Positions 33,092-44,055 of a stretch of DNA of 64,000 nt are shown piece after piece (position 1 is the first letter of the stretch; every line of letters starts with the position of its first letter). Location: the NCBI GenBank assembly GCA_049724395.1, contig JAUGWO010000103.1:1-64000 (forward strand). Direction: 5' to 3'. Below the pieces are notes generated by a model that saw only the letters and a program-made list of their open reading frames with translations, was not told the DNA's origin and searched no databases. Both the position numbers and the translations under genes were made by a program. This DNA comes from Spongospora subterranea f. sp. subterranea. Its lineage: Eukaryota > Endomyxa: Phytomyxea > Phytomyxea > Plasmodiophorida.

Positions 33092-35603
33092 TTAGACTGT
33101 CAGCTCTTTTGTACCGTTGTGATGTTGTAGATCATATTGACAATGATCAGATCCCTTTGGGCCTGCTCCAGGACAGCATTTGCGACTGAACTTGTTGTAC
33201 GCTATTGATTTTCCCCATCTCCGAACAAATTCCGAAATGTCTCCAGCGCAATGACGAGATAAACAATTGAGGACAGGACGAACGCATTTGCCGATAAAAC
33301 GGGATAATTCCGGATGGACCGGTCTCGTTGACGTTGTCTTCGCACTCAAGAACTGCTCATACTCTTCGAGAACTTCGGAAAACCGTTTGAGGATGTCAAT
33401 GGTTTTTTTGCGGCGAGGAGTAAGTCTTGCTGGAATATCAAATGGTCTCAGGTTCGATTCGCAAAGACGGATCTGCGAGCCATGACATTTAGTTGTGCTG
33501 AATCGCGAATGCTTAAATTGACGGCCCCATTTTCCAATCCATACTTTTGTATCTTGGCGACAGTGATAAACCCAGCATCCCCAAATGGGTTTCGCAGACC
33601 GGTAAAAAAAATTTCGAAAACAACTGTGAGTCACAAGGCCACTGGATCGGTATTTCTGGATGAATTGTTTACACAGATTGAGTTTTTCAATCGGATCTAT
33701 TGATATCAAAACAGCATGATAAATAGCTTCGAGATCCATTGAATCGGACTTGTGTCTAAAAGCACAGATGTTCAACAATTTTTGTCAAAAAAACAGCGAA
33801 TGAAAACCTTTCGTCAGGGTTTGAGATAATTGTTTTCCAGTGTGTGTGATATGATCCATGACCGTGACAGCGCTTCTGTTGAAAATTACGGTGGTCAAAA
33901 CAAGGGCCCCATTGTGTCTGGAACAGGTGAATGTCATTGCCGCAACATATTATCAGACAATGAAGGACGGGTGTGCACGTGAGCTTGAGATACAAAAGCA
34001 CCTCATGATTCACATTGTCGAGCGACACGCTGGACGAAACCAGTGTCAAAACAAAATTCGAAATTAGGATCAGCTTTTGCAGGGTGCTGGTTGCTTTTTC
34101 GATTATCCTACGCTGAGGAACATCGATGTTAAATTGCCCGACCACAAATGTGTCACCCGGCGCCGACTTATTGACCAACAGTAGTTCCGACATGGCGACA
34201 CTGTCGTGAAACTCGACCTCTGCTGGATTCGGCTCCTTTCCCTAAGCAGACGAGCACGATTGTGATCAAATTCCAGACAGAGCGGATCACAACAGTTCTG
34301 ACCAGAAACACACAGAGGCTATCATAGTCTTTGACCTGATCCAGGTCCCAGTTTATGAGCGGCCAGACCTTTTCCAATCCCTCGAGTGTACAAGCTCCGG
34401 AAGTAGATCCTAGTACACATTGGGAAGTTATTGGTGATCACGATTCTCGGCAAATCAAATTCTCACCAAAGTTATCATGTTGTTCTTCCAAATTAATCGT
34501 CTGTTGATGAAAATCGATTCGGGAATCGAATTTTTTGCCGTCTAAGCTTAGAATTGACTGTTGACTATCAGTACTGATACGCCATGCATCACTTGAACTC
34601 TCGCTCGGGTTCCGATCCTAAGACAAATTTAGCAAATCGAACCCCAATTTGAACATGAACTGAACTGCTAAGTTTGTCGAGGCAATTTCAAGAAGCTCAT
34701 GTGCGTTTTTGTTAGCGGGCAAGAGATTCTTTCGAAAGTCTTTGGAGGGCAATATTTCCGAATTGATCGGAATTCGATTCGAATCGTTCAGGCAATCGAC
34801 GTTCTGCTCCTCTACTCTCAACTGTTGAGAATCGATGATTATATCGGATGCGTCCATTTTCGAACCCGTGCTCGAATCCCATTCCTAAAAACACATTTAG
34901 CAAACCGAATCACGATCTGAAGATGAACTGAACGGCTGAATCTTTCGAAAAATTTTCACCAAACTCTTGAGCGTTGCTGTTAGCGGGCATAAGATTCTCT
35001 CGAAAGTCTTTGGACGGCAAAGTTTCCGAATCAAATGGAAGTAGATTCAAATCGAAAGCATAAACGATTTTTTCGCCCCCTTGTCTCGACTCTTGAGAAT
35101 CGATATTGATATGGGATGCGTCAATTTTCGAACCCGTGCTCGAATCCCATTCCTAAGAACGCATTGAGCAAACCGAATCACGATCTGAAGATGAACTGAA
35201 CGTATACATTAATCCAGGATCTTTCACCAACCTGGGCGACACCTTTTTTGTTTGAAACATCAAACGCCAACAAGGAATTGCCTTGCAGAGATTTTGTCTC
35301 CCTTGTCGTCGAATATTTGAACACTGGAAGTTTTGAAGCTTGCTTTTTTTCTCCATCGAACATTACACAATCCGGCGACGGCGACATGGCGTCCTGAAAG
35401 AACCAATGCTTTTGAAAAATAGGCATTGTTTTGGAGCAACGTTCCCTGATCCATACCGAGAAAGTGGAGTAGGCGATTCTCGGGGCGACATTGGCCTGAC
35501 AAGAGCCAAGCCGATTGTCCTCACCAGGTTCAGATTCGATTGTCAAAGATCGAGTCGACCCGACCGCCACAAACAGCAATCCCAACAAGTTGAGGGCACG
35601 CAT
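33092..35603 (-). CDS. Secreted cysteine-rich repeat protein, unknown family
   Basis: I joined seven exons: 35202-35603, 34934-35152, 34666-34884, 34467-34617, 34180-34409, 33808-34112 and 33092-33755. All splice phases agree and give 729 residues; introns are 48-67 nt. The start MRALNLLGLLFVAVGSTRS is a classical signal peptide. Exons 2 and 3 are tandem duplicates (73 residues each; both contain EWDSSTGSK, IDSQ, LPSKDFR and MPAN/LPAN); exon 4 begins like a third, diverged copy. Residues 408-729 hold three ~100-residue modules, each a helical stretch followed by C-x4-C-x6-[FW]-x3-W-G-x7-F-x4-C (cysteines 459/464/489, 569/574/599, 673/678/703; A and C fit throughout, B likewise). Residues 35-79 show a degenerate version (C56, F63, W67, C79). 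No known domain is recognised. The donors after exons 1-3 (GTTCAG) and after exon 5 (GTTGGT) are weak sites. Confidence 0.65.
34666..35152 (-). repeat. Tandemly duplicated exon-intron unit
   Basis: Two 219-nt exons (34934-35152 and 34666-34884) plus 49-nt introns repeat as a 268-bp unit; the following exon at 34617 begins with a more diverged version. Intron ends (GTTCAGTTCATCTTCAGATC ... TTAG) are also nearly identical, so the duplication includes the splice sites and is fairly recent. Confidence 0.9.
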
Positions 35604-35649
35604 TGAAGGAATGGCGCAACAATAGCGCCGTTCGCCAACCAAGTGGCAA

Positions 35650-36121
35650 CGATGAGTTCAGAGTCAAAGATGAAACGAACGGCTCTAGGTGTCAGGTTTA
35701 TGGTTTTGTTGATGATCCTTGATAAAAAGGGAGGAGATCGACCGAATTCGTTTGATATTGTGGTGAGTCTAACTGGCTGAGCTAAGCGACGACATAGCAT
35801 AGCCAGAGCTTCGACCGCAGTTGTCCTGTCAATCTGATCCGTTTCTACAATATCGTGAAGCTGAAGTGCGTCAACCAGACGATTCAGCTGCCCGATTGTG
35901 AACCGGAATCTGATCAGAGCTGATGAATCGTCCATTGGTAAATTGAAACGACGGCTGTAGTCGATGGCAATGACTCTTGACATTCGGAGTCGAAAGACAT
36001 TGTTTTCGAGAAGATAGGCAATAACTCTCAGAAACTTGGGCAGGTCCTGCCCGACTTCGAAGAATATCATGCAGATGATTTCAGTTGCTTGGTCATCGTT
36101 GAGCTCTGGCCCAACGAACAT
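35650..36121 (-). pseudogene. PIF/Harbinger nuclease N-terminal fragment
   Basis: From ATG 36121 a frame of about 150 residues contains RFRFTIGQLNRLVDALQL, then TAVEALAMLCRRLAQPVRL, and FGRSPPFLSRIINKTINL. This is the helical N-terminal part (R/F-F-R-F-T, E-A-L-x-x-x-L-x-R-L, F-G-R-S) of Harbinger-type transposases. The DDE catalytic half is missing: the frame runs on into the 5' region of the secreted-protein gene. It is a truncated copy. Confidence 0.75.
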
Positions 36122-36324
36122 CCTTGATAGTGCAATACGCGAATCTAGCTGAATCTGAATCTAAATAAACTACCGAAAGGTGCCCCGCTACCTGGATCTG
36201 AATCTGTGTAATCGGCCGAAAGTTCTTTGTTTAGATGGAAAATTGCAAACAGTGTCCTTAACTATGACTGGATACTATCTGAATCTGAATCTATAAATAT
36301 GGCGCTACCGAAATCCCTCTAATG

Positions 36325-36945
36325 GCCAGTCAAATATATTGACCAAGAAACTACAGTCAGTTTGTGGCCAGTCTATTCTCGTAGCCATAGTAAAAGCACT
36401 TCCATGATGACGTCATCTGGCCACTTTAACTGGCAATCCGCGCACTTTCAAAATGGCCAGTTAAAGTGGCCAGTCTTTTCTCGGCCCCCGAATTGTCATT
36501 CGCGGGCTCTGTTATTTGTATGGGCCCTTGAACGGGGTTACCTCTTTTGGGTTCGCGCAATTGAAGTGCGCTCCGGCCACCCACGGAGTAGCCGAGTTAG
36601 CCCAGTCATGCTGTCATGCATTGTGCAGCACTCAACTGTTTCGTCACTTACGCAACGTTTGAAGTGACCAGTCAATGTGACCGGACCCGTGCCGTACTCG
36701 GGCAGCAGATTTATTTACGTCAAACAAATCGGTGATCATGGCCCGGTAGGCGATATATCCTTCACATTGTATGGAATCAAAACGGTTCTAATGCCGAGGG
36801 CGGAAAAGAAGAAGAGAAGTAAGAAAAAAGAGGATAAAGACCGGACCGATAAAAGTATAATTTATTTGACGGTAAAATGAAAAATGCATGGCCACAGTGC
36901 ATGACAACATGACTGGGCTACTCGGCTGCTCAGTGGCCGGGGCGG
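36325..36945. repeat. Short inverted repeats near TE remnants
   Basis: GGCCACTTTAACTGG and CCAGTTAAAGTGGCC form a hairpin at 36419-36470. A second pair, GAGTAGCCGAGTTAGCCCAG at 36585-36625 and its near complement at 36896-36938, lies around it. The phrase ATCCGCGCACTTT ... GGGCCCCC near 36437 recurs at 45692-45735. Confidence 0.6.
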
Positions 36946-37024
36946 CGATCATTTCCCCTCCTAGAGCAGCGGCTAGAGCGGGCTCAGCCAAAGGATGATC
37001 GCCAACTCGTAACAATGCTTTAAG

Positions 37025-38460
37025 AAGTTCAGAATTTGAGCATATAATGAGAGAAATGACTCTCACGAATCGTCCAAATCACCGAAGCCACGCCAGTGAA
37101 TAAGGAGTTCGTAAGATCCGTCGTCAACGCGGCGCCGAATGTTGTTGACAGATTCAACCTCAAATGCTTGGTTATCGTGAGCCACTGGACGTTTGAGTTC
37201 TTCTGTGATATGAAGACTGTCGTCACTATAGAACCGCAGTCGTGCAGCGAGGACCTGCGTGATTCGACCTGTGTTGAAGTCTTCGACGTAAAAAATTTGA
37301 GGCGTTGGGACCCCGTCGATTTTGGCGGGCACATCCCAACGGACCTTCAATTTCGATGAACGATGTTTCAAAGTTGACGAAACAAGCACGAAAACCACTA
37401 ATGCCGAAACCCGGCATCTCACCTCTGCGTCGATTGTTGGAACGACGTCGACGGTCTCGACTGTCGGCAAGTTTTCGATGGAGACCGTTTTTGAGCGCCC
37501 CCTGCAGAGCAACGACGCTCTCGCATCTCGCGGTGTAATAGAAACAGAATCGTGTAATCGCGGAATGTAAACACAGTCAAGGGAGTGGGACGATGGCAGG
37601 CCAGTCAGCATCGTGACCGGAGCGAAATTCTTCAAGGCGACGATCGTATGGTTTAGCGTAAACCGTAAGAGCACGAGAAGGCAGCGCCATTTGACTGTCC
37701 GAAGATCTACACGTTTTTTCACAAAGACGAATACAAAATCTTAAATATCTCCGACCATACCGGCCACCAAAACCGGGACTGTACTGTCTTGGTGGTGTTG
37801 TCAGAAGTGAGATGGCCCGAGAGTCCCATATGTGCGATGACCATCAGACGAATTCGGAGAGTCGTAGAGAACAGTTGATCAAAGGACGTTCTCCAGGCTG
37901 TGCATCCACGAGATGGATGAAGTAGGTGATTCTGAATAAGCAAGCCATCAGGACCGGGTTCAACGTGTTCGTGATTGATGTAGTTGGACTGGTCTTCGGC
38001 GATGGATTGTATAGTTGGCTACATGAAGTCATCTGCAATTCGATAAGACTCAAGAGGTCCTGTGAGTCTTTTTGATGTGAGTTTTGTATCAGAGGTGACA
38101 TTGGCCGAAAGTGGTGAAGAGACACCCCATCGAGTAAAAATGTCGGCCCAAATATTATCATCCCTTGAAATGTGTTCGATGTGGAAATCGAAAGAGTGAA
38201 GTTGCCACCTTTCGAGCCGGTCTCCTTAAATACGGCTGGTTGGGTAGTTAGAAGGTTGTGGATCAAGGAGATATTCGAGTTCGGTGGTCAGTGAAAAGGA
38301 GGAATGGTATAGCGGAAAGATAAGGTTCCAGGCGATGACAGCCTCCAATCGAATAACTTTCTGTTTCAATGTTGCCCAGTGGAGTTGGCTCCCTTGGAAT
38401 CGGCCACTTAAGCCAATGAGTTTATGACGTTGCTGTTCATGAGAATTTTACACATCTTCG
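37025..38460 (-). mobile_element. Decayed Ty3/gypsy pol with C-terminal chromodomain
   Basis: Read on the minus strand: RNase H/connection remnant (RLERWQLHSFDFHIEHISRD, DNIWADIFTRWG) near 38110-38250, integrase zinc finger (AHMGLSGHLTSDNTTKTVQS, FWWPVWSEIF) near 37750-37860, and after a gap an integrase C-terminal part (KVRWDVPAKI, ARLRFYSDDSLHITEEL). It ends in a chromodomain-like FEVESVNNIRRRVDDGSYEL and LIHWRGFGDLDDS, where TGA (about 37063) replaces the Trp of the usual DSWE. The catalytic core of integrase is largely lost. This layout is typical of chromodomain gypsy elements of oomycetes and early fungi (family knowledge). Confidence 0.82.
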
Positions 38461-38616
38461 GAAGGAATCTGTGTCAGTTGTCAGTACTACTGACCAGAAG
38501 AGTTTCGATGCGTTGGAGAAGAAACAGAGAACGTGATGCCACAACCTGTCCATAAAAAACGTGACCGCCAGTGTTAGACAGGGGCGAGTACGCCGGCCGT
38601 CCCGCCCTGTATTCCG

Positions 38617-39399
38617 ATGTCGCCCAGCTCTGGATTCCTGATCTCGATGCAGTCAATTAGGGGCCATGCGATCCCGTATCGCCAGTCTGTGACCGCCTGC
38701 CGGGGCGACCGTACTGGCCAGGCGTCCACTGGCAGATGGGCTCCTACCTGCCACAGCTGGACTTTGACCATCTATACGACTGCACCACAGAATCTGGACC
38801 GGCTCCGAAACCATTCACACTCAGCGAGCCAGACAAACAGATTGTCGTTGACAGGACAGGGGTGTCAGATGGATGATAGGGCGCCGAAGATGACCAGCTC
38901 TAAAGGTCAGCAAGTAATCCCCGAGTTCTTGGAAGACTCGTTCAGCACCCGCATCATGCTGATGTACGAGGACCTAGACGGGATCGGAAATCTCTACAAG
39001 GAGGTCAACGATTCGCTAGTACCACAGGTAGTGGAATCGCTGCAGTCCTCAACGGGACTGTTGCCGCAAAAATTGCCTGGTGATTCGTCGGAAACAGCTC
39101 AAGCTGGCAGCGGATGCATCAGTAATGTTCCAGAGAAAAGACGAGCTCAGATTAGTACGGAGAAGGTCGATAGGAAAACACAGCGCAAAGCGAAACACCG
39201 CAAAATTGAACACAGGCGTCGACGCAGCGAGCGGAAGATATTCGATGACCTGCGGGAGATTCTGGATGGCCAAAAGAAACACAGGGTGGCGATATTAACG
39301 GATTGTTTAAGTGTGTTGCGGAGGTACGAAAGGCTGAAGAAGACGCGGCCAGAGATCATCGCCGAGGCTGTTTGCCGACGACGAGGGCGAGGACGATGA
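38617..39399 (+). CDS. bHLH-like transcription factor
   Basis: A single open frame of 260 residues from ATG 38617; a second plausible start, MDDRAPKMTSSKGQQ, is at 38869 and would give 176 residues. Near the C-terminus a very basic segment (KTQRKAKHRKIEHRRRRSER) is followed by KIFDDLREILD, a short loop (GQKKHR) and VAILTDCLSVLRRYERLKKT, matching basic-helix-loop-helix layout with the His-x4-Arg-type basic contacts (EHRRRR). It would bind E-box-like DNA as a dimer in the nucleus. Targets are unknown. The N-terminal part is not conserved to my eye, and the tail RRRGRGR is basic. I see no introns. An alternative is a chance frame, but the bHLH match argues against it. Confidence 0.65.
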   Translation: MSPSSGFLISMQSIRGHAIPYRQSVTACRGDRTGQASTGRWAPTCHSWTLTIYTTAPQNLDRLRNHSHSASQTNRLSLTGQGCQMDDRAPKMTSSKGQQVIPEFLEDSFSTRIMLMYEDLDGIGNLYKEVNDSLVPQVVESLQSSTGLLPQKLPGDSSETAQAGSGCISNVPEKRRAQISTEKVDRKTQRKAKHRKIEHRRRRSERKIFDDLREILDGQKKHRVAILTDCLSVLRRYERLKKTRPEIIAEAVCRRRGRGR

Positions 39400-40290
39400 T
39401 TCGTCGCTGAACCGTTGTTATAACACTCCTGATATCGACACCGAAGGCCGCTTGCCGTGATTTTTATTTTGACATTTATCAAACCAATTCAACGCAGTAA
39501 ACAAGGCAATAACGAATGCAATACAGACTGAAAACCAAATTATTGATGTCTACACCTTTGTGGTTGTTGCTCAAATGTGCAATACCAGGGTTTGCTCGAG
39601 TTTTTCCACTGGGGTGTAGCTCTTCTGGCTCAAACGAATTGAAGCGGAATGTTTCAATAGATTTGTTCGATTGCTGGCCGGCGTAAGGATGAAGGAAAGA
39701 CCATCCGAATCGTATCAGTGATTAGAAAGAGTTCTTGTACCGAAGCGCTACACTGCAAGAACGTGCCGACATATGGTCGTCGAAAGGATATCAAGTCCGC
39801 TTGAGCCTCGTGATCGTTGGTTTGCGAATAACTCGAATGTGCAATTTCTGTAAATCATGTTAAGCGTCACATGATGAAATTTACAAGCTGTCAATACTAA
39901 AGAGGGCTTCCAATTGATTGTTATTCATTAATTGTTGGCTGGCCATTACCAGGTTTCATTGGGGTTCGAAGAAACTATGTTGGACTTGTTAATCGCTTGT
40001 CGTTTTCAAATCAAATGTTCGTCATTTGTGTGGAGAAATTATTGTTTTGCAAAGGATCTTAAACCCTCATCTCGAACACGCGGGGAATTGTAAAACCTGT
40101 TTGAGGCGTTGAACGAAGTAGAAACGGAACGTGATCGATCTCCTGTAATGATACAGGAGATCATTAAAACTGAAGAATCCCATGGTAGAAAAGCAATCCA
40201 TAATTTGCGTCAAATTGGGATTTAAACTTGACCGTTTTTGACATTTGGACCTCCTAGACGATCGGCACTCCCATGAAGGCCTCTGCGTCA
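39400..40290. other. No recognised gene
   Basis: Only short frames. A small palindrome GATCTCCTGTAATGATACAG/GAGATC occurs at 40137-40164. Confidence 0.4.
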
Positions 40291-40299
40291 TAGCCACTC

Positions 40300-41190
40300 A
40301 GATAAGCTCCAAACGAACATGGCCAGTTCGGATAATTTTCACTTACCCCTGGTGTTCATCCTTGAAAGATGATGCACTTGCCATGACCCTCAATGTTCGC
40401 CTGATGCGGGCGAAGAGGTGGCCAGCACACCTTGTTCGCTGGTCATCACCATCGCTGGAGTCGTGGCGAATACTGCATCCTCGTACCCGAGGAGGATGGT
40501 GTGTGGCTCACCCTGGAGATCAACGAAGAGCTTCTTGCGCTTTGCGTCTTCGTCATCATCGTCATCGAGTTGACGATTTCAATGAAACCGCATTGGAGCG
40601 CATGGGGGATCATTCGGTGTTTTGACGGCTGACACCTTCAACATATATGAGGTTCAATAGGGGAACGGTGTTTCGCATCATCAAAAGTTCAGCCTTGCTA
40701 ACACGCTTGACTATCACATCTGACAAAAATTGACGCGATTTCACTGGAGGTTTTTTACTCGGTGTCGAATGCCGGCGACGATGGCGGACCGTTGACTCTG
40801 CGATCTCGAATAACGAGCCACACATCCCGTATAGAAACTCGCGTTGTAGGTGCCAGCCACCAACAACAGCCCCTGGACTCAAATGCGCTCCCATTGATGT
40901 CGTCAATGCGATGAAGATGAATGACGAGAATGCAAAGGCGAGAGAAGTGATTTTACGAAAACTTTATAGTGAATGAGCTGCACCACACCATCCTCGGGTA
41001 CTGTGATGCAGTTATGCAATATACGCCACGACTCCAACCATGGCATGGCGACACGAGCGCAAGCTGGGCTGACCAACTACTATGCGCCCGCGTTGGGCGA
41101 ACAATATGGGCCCAGGATGGCTAGGGTGTGTGGCATCGTTCTCCAGGACGTGACAATTATCAGACCTGGCCATGTTCGTTTGGAGAGATT
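40300..41190. repeat. Diverged inverted repeat, ~220-bp arms
   Basis: CTCCAAACGAACATGGCCAG at 40308-40327 pairs with its complement at 41165-41184. The similarity continues inward with more mismatches: GATAATT.TCAC, GGAGTCGTGGCG, GTACCCGAGGA, GGATGGTGTG. The arms are about 40300-40520 and 40975-41190. The inside shows no coding motif. Confidence 0.75.
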
Positions 41191-41251
41191 GCAGAGGACG
41201 AGCTGGCAATGGAAGGACAAACGTTCTCTGGATTGGTCGCATGTTAGTCGA

Positions 41252-42152
41252 TCAAGATCTCCCTCCGAAATGTGCCATCGATAAGAGCAACTTATTAACA
41301 TTTTGAGAAGCTTTTCTAAAGTCTTTTTCTAAAAGATTATCGCGCCATAATACAGTAATAATCATTTGGATCTGATTGTGAACCATCACCTTTAGCAGAA
41401 GTATGATCAGCACGATGATCTTGCACGCTTGGGAAGACAAGCTCAGTAAGATAAGCGGCGATACTTGCTGGAACAAGGACTGAAGCAGCAGATACCGAAG
41501 ACGATCGAGCAGAGCCCATCTAATCATTTTGATCATGGCCCTGATCTTCTTCCTCTCATCGAGCAATCTTGCTGGCCGATGGGCCAGCAACGTGTAATCG
41601 GGTGAAATTTTGAAACGGGTTTGATCGGCAAAAAAAATGGGGTAGACGGTGATAATAGCCCAGGATAGCTCGTTTGTTTCTTGGCGAATTTGGTTCAAAT
41701 AAGCCAATCGATCATGAAGTCGGTTACGAGGCTCTAGCTCGGGATCTGGTTTCTGTAGTTGGTTCAATAAATGACACAAGGGATCCCAACCTGTAGAACA
41801 ACGACCCTCTATTGAAGCCCATAAGCAGTTATATGAGGAACATGTGGGATGGGAAATGAGATTCAAAATTAAATCTGGATCAAAAGCAACAAATCATCTT
41901 TGAAGAAAACAGGGTGCTCTTTGGTAGAACAGGGTGATGGCGCCAAGCTATGTAGGGTATGGTAATGCCCAATCGTAGCAAGTAGGTCATTTGACGATGG
42001 GCAGACTTGAAACCAGTGCTATAAAGCCAGTTCAACTTGTTTTCCAGATATCTATGGGTGGAACATTGTGAAGAAGACGTGAAGCAGTGCGACAATGATT
42101 GCTTTAGCCACAAATAGGAAAACAGACTGACAACAGGTCGCAACACAGACAC
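41252..42152 (-). other. Unassigned minus-strand open frames
   Basis: Two long frames in succession: 41880-42152 (about 90 residues) and 41252-41866 (about 204 residues, starting near MNLISHPTCSSYN). The second has a charged middle (QKPDPELEPRNRLHDRLAYL, LLDERKKIRAMIKMIRWALL) followed by a strongly hydrophobic segment (SPLILLSLSSQ, IIVLIILLLKVMV) that could span a membrane. I could not join the two frames through a plausible intron and I do not recognise a family, so a gene is possible but not shown. Confidence 0.3.
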
Positions 42153-42770
42153 TAGCGCTTGATGATTTCAGTTTGAATCGCAGCCTTTCATGAATTTACA
42201 TCTCAATCGAAACCGCTCTCGCCTTCATGATCAAGACTTAACGGTTTGTTCCAGATATTGATCAGGTCTGCTGGTTTGCACGCTAAACAAAGCCGAGTCA
42301 GTGTCAATATTTGTTTAACGTCTGATGAATCATATGTCAAACGGGTAAATCATGAAGAAAAGGAATTTGTCGTATTCAGACAACCTCACACAATGTCTGA
42401 TCTTCACCGATAATCGAAGTTCCGGTTCTATCGATTTTCGTACAGGTCAAGGGGGTTCATTTCAACATCGATTATTTCAGAGCTGGTCGTCGTTAAAAAC
42501 TCGTAGTTCTGTTTCTGTTGGAAAAGCGCTTTAACTTCGCTCATAAAAACAAAACAATAGTATTCGTCATAAAGTCACAAAGAGCACAGAAATGCCAATC
42601 GATCCAATCTAAATCTCACTGCCTACATTTTCGCCGAGCTTCTTTTCAACTAGGCCCATATTTGCATTATGCAACCACGGCCGGTATTTCCATGATGAAT
42701 ACCTGTGCCAGGTGATGAATTGGTTGGATGAATTCGGGAGAAAACAGCCGACGAATTAATACAATACGTT

Positions 42771-43412
42771 TTAGAGATCATTTTCGTCAGAATCGTCGGA
42801 AGCGAGGAAGAAGTCGTCCTGAGCGTCGAAGTCGCCTTCCTCGTCTGAATTAACCTGCTCGCCCTCGTTGCGTCTTCGTTGCTGTTCGGCCAGTCGTTCA
42901 GCGATCTGAGCCCGGATCTTGGCGATTTTGCGTTCGGCTCTCGGGTCGTTCCTTTCATCAACGAAGAGCGCCAGGTATTTCTTATCGGACGGGAAATATT
43001 TGATATAATTCAAATCGCTCCTGGCCGCCTCCAAACGCGCTTCGCATGCTTGACGATCGTCGCCGGCCGTTTCCAACGCGGCCGCCGCTTTAGTCACCCT
43101 CCTCTCCGCCTTTCTCCTCTCGAAAAACCGCACTGATTTTGTCAACCTGAACTTCGCCACTCTTTTCTCAATGGTTTTGGCCTTTTCCATTCGCTGTTCC
43201 AGCTCCTGAATCTGTTTTTCCTTGGCCTGGCGAACATCGGCTGGAAGATCCGGCTTGTTCAACAGTCGGCGAATACTCCGAATCTGATTCTTGAACGATG
43301 TTCGCTTTTCTTCCTTTTTGGGAGTCGATTTGTCGGTCTTCGATGCGGTGGACTTTGATATTTTCTTAGGACGATGTCCGGCGACCGCTTTTTTCGTTCC
43401 TGTAATCGTCAT
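42771..43412 (-). CDS. rRNA-processing protein EFG1
   Basis: A single exon from ATG 43412 gives 213 residues. The protein is basic and helical: SFKNQIRSIRRLLNKPDLP, then the KEKQIQELEQ coiled segment, RFFERRKAERR, and ARSDLNYIKYFPSDKKYLAL, all in the order of the Efg1 domain (rRNA-processing protein EFG1, a 90S pre-ribosome factor needed for early 18S rRNA processing in the nucleolus). The N-terminal TKKAVAGHRPKKISKS is a likely nuclear/nucleolar signal. The tail is acidic (NSDEEGDFDAQDDFFLASDD), as common in such factors. An upstream TTG in frame was rejected as start in favour of the ATG. Length is close to the usual 200-250. Confidence 0.88.
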   Translation of the reverse strand: MTITGTKKAVAGHRPKKISKSTASKTDKSTPKKEEKRTSFKNQIRSIRRLLNKPDLPADVRQAKEKQIQELEQRMEKAKTIEKRVAKFRLTKSVRFFERRKAERRVTKAAAALETAGDDRQACEARLEAARSDLNYIKYFPSDKKYLALFVDERNDPRAERKIAKIRAQIAERLAEQQRRRNEGEQVNSDEEGDFDAQDDFFLASDDSDENDL

Positions 43413-44055
43413 GATTTTCGAAATCAAAACGGATCACGGCAGTCGACCCGACTCCGTCACGGACTTGCGCGACGGCCAGAAACGAAATGATCTGTGTTGG
43501 CAAGAAAATGCTTTTTTTTTATTTTGAGTAATGAGATTGAATTGGATTCAGGACGGAAGCTATGAGAACAAATTGGGCTGGTCAACTCCAAACAATCACA
43601 AGGGGCAACATCTTTTTGCGTCTGTGAAATGCGGCTGGTGTTTGATGTGAGACTCGTTGGTTGATGAATATGACCGGTGCGATTGGAAAGAGCGTCATTA
43701 TATTTGGGAAGAACACCCATTGTTGATGCATAAACAACTCTTGGCAACGGTATGTTTAACTATATCTTATCGTATTGATTCTTCACATACTATTATAACA
43801 ATGACAGCGATGATGGAGGCCAACGTCAACACGAAGCTCTCGGATTTTACAGGCAAACAATGGTTATTAAGACAATTAGAATTGCAAATGGTGTATTGAT
43901 CGGTTTGAATCCACCTTAATTTGTTTGAATGGCAAAGGGTGGTTGCTGGTCTCTTCTATAGTCACGTATGATCCACCTTCCTCCTTGTAAGCGAACCTGT
44001 GCTGGCGGGCGACAGGCGGTGGTAATGGCTGGTTCACGTTGGCTAATTCACGACA

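Noticed and set aside
33441-33470. tRNA B-box-like GGTTCGATTCGC
   Set aside because: It lies in coding sequence of the cysteine-rich gene and no cloverleaf or A-box can be formed around it.
35153-35201. Alternative donor GTGAAA (about 35226) for the first intron of the secreted-protein gene
   Set aside because: It would put the next exon in a frame with an early TGA; GTTCAG at 35201 keeps the conserved frame in both duplicated exons.
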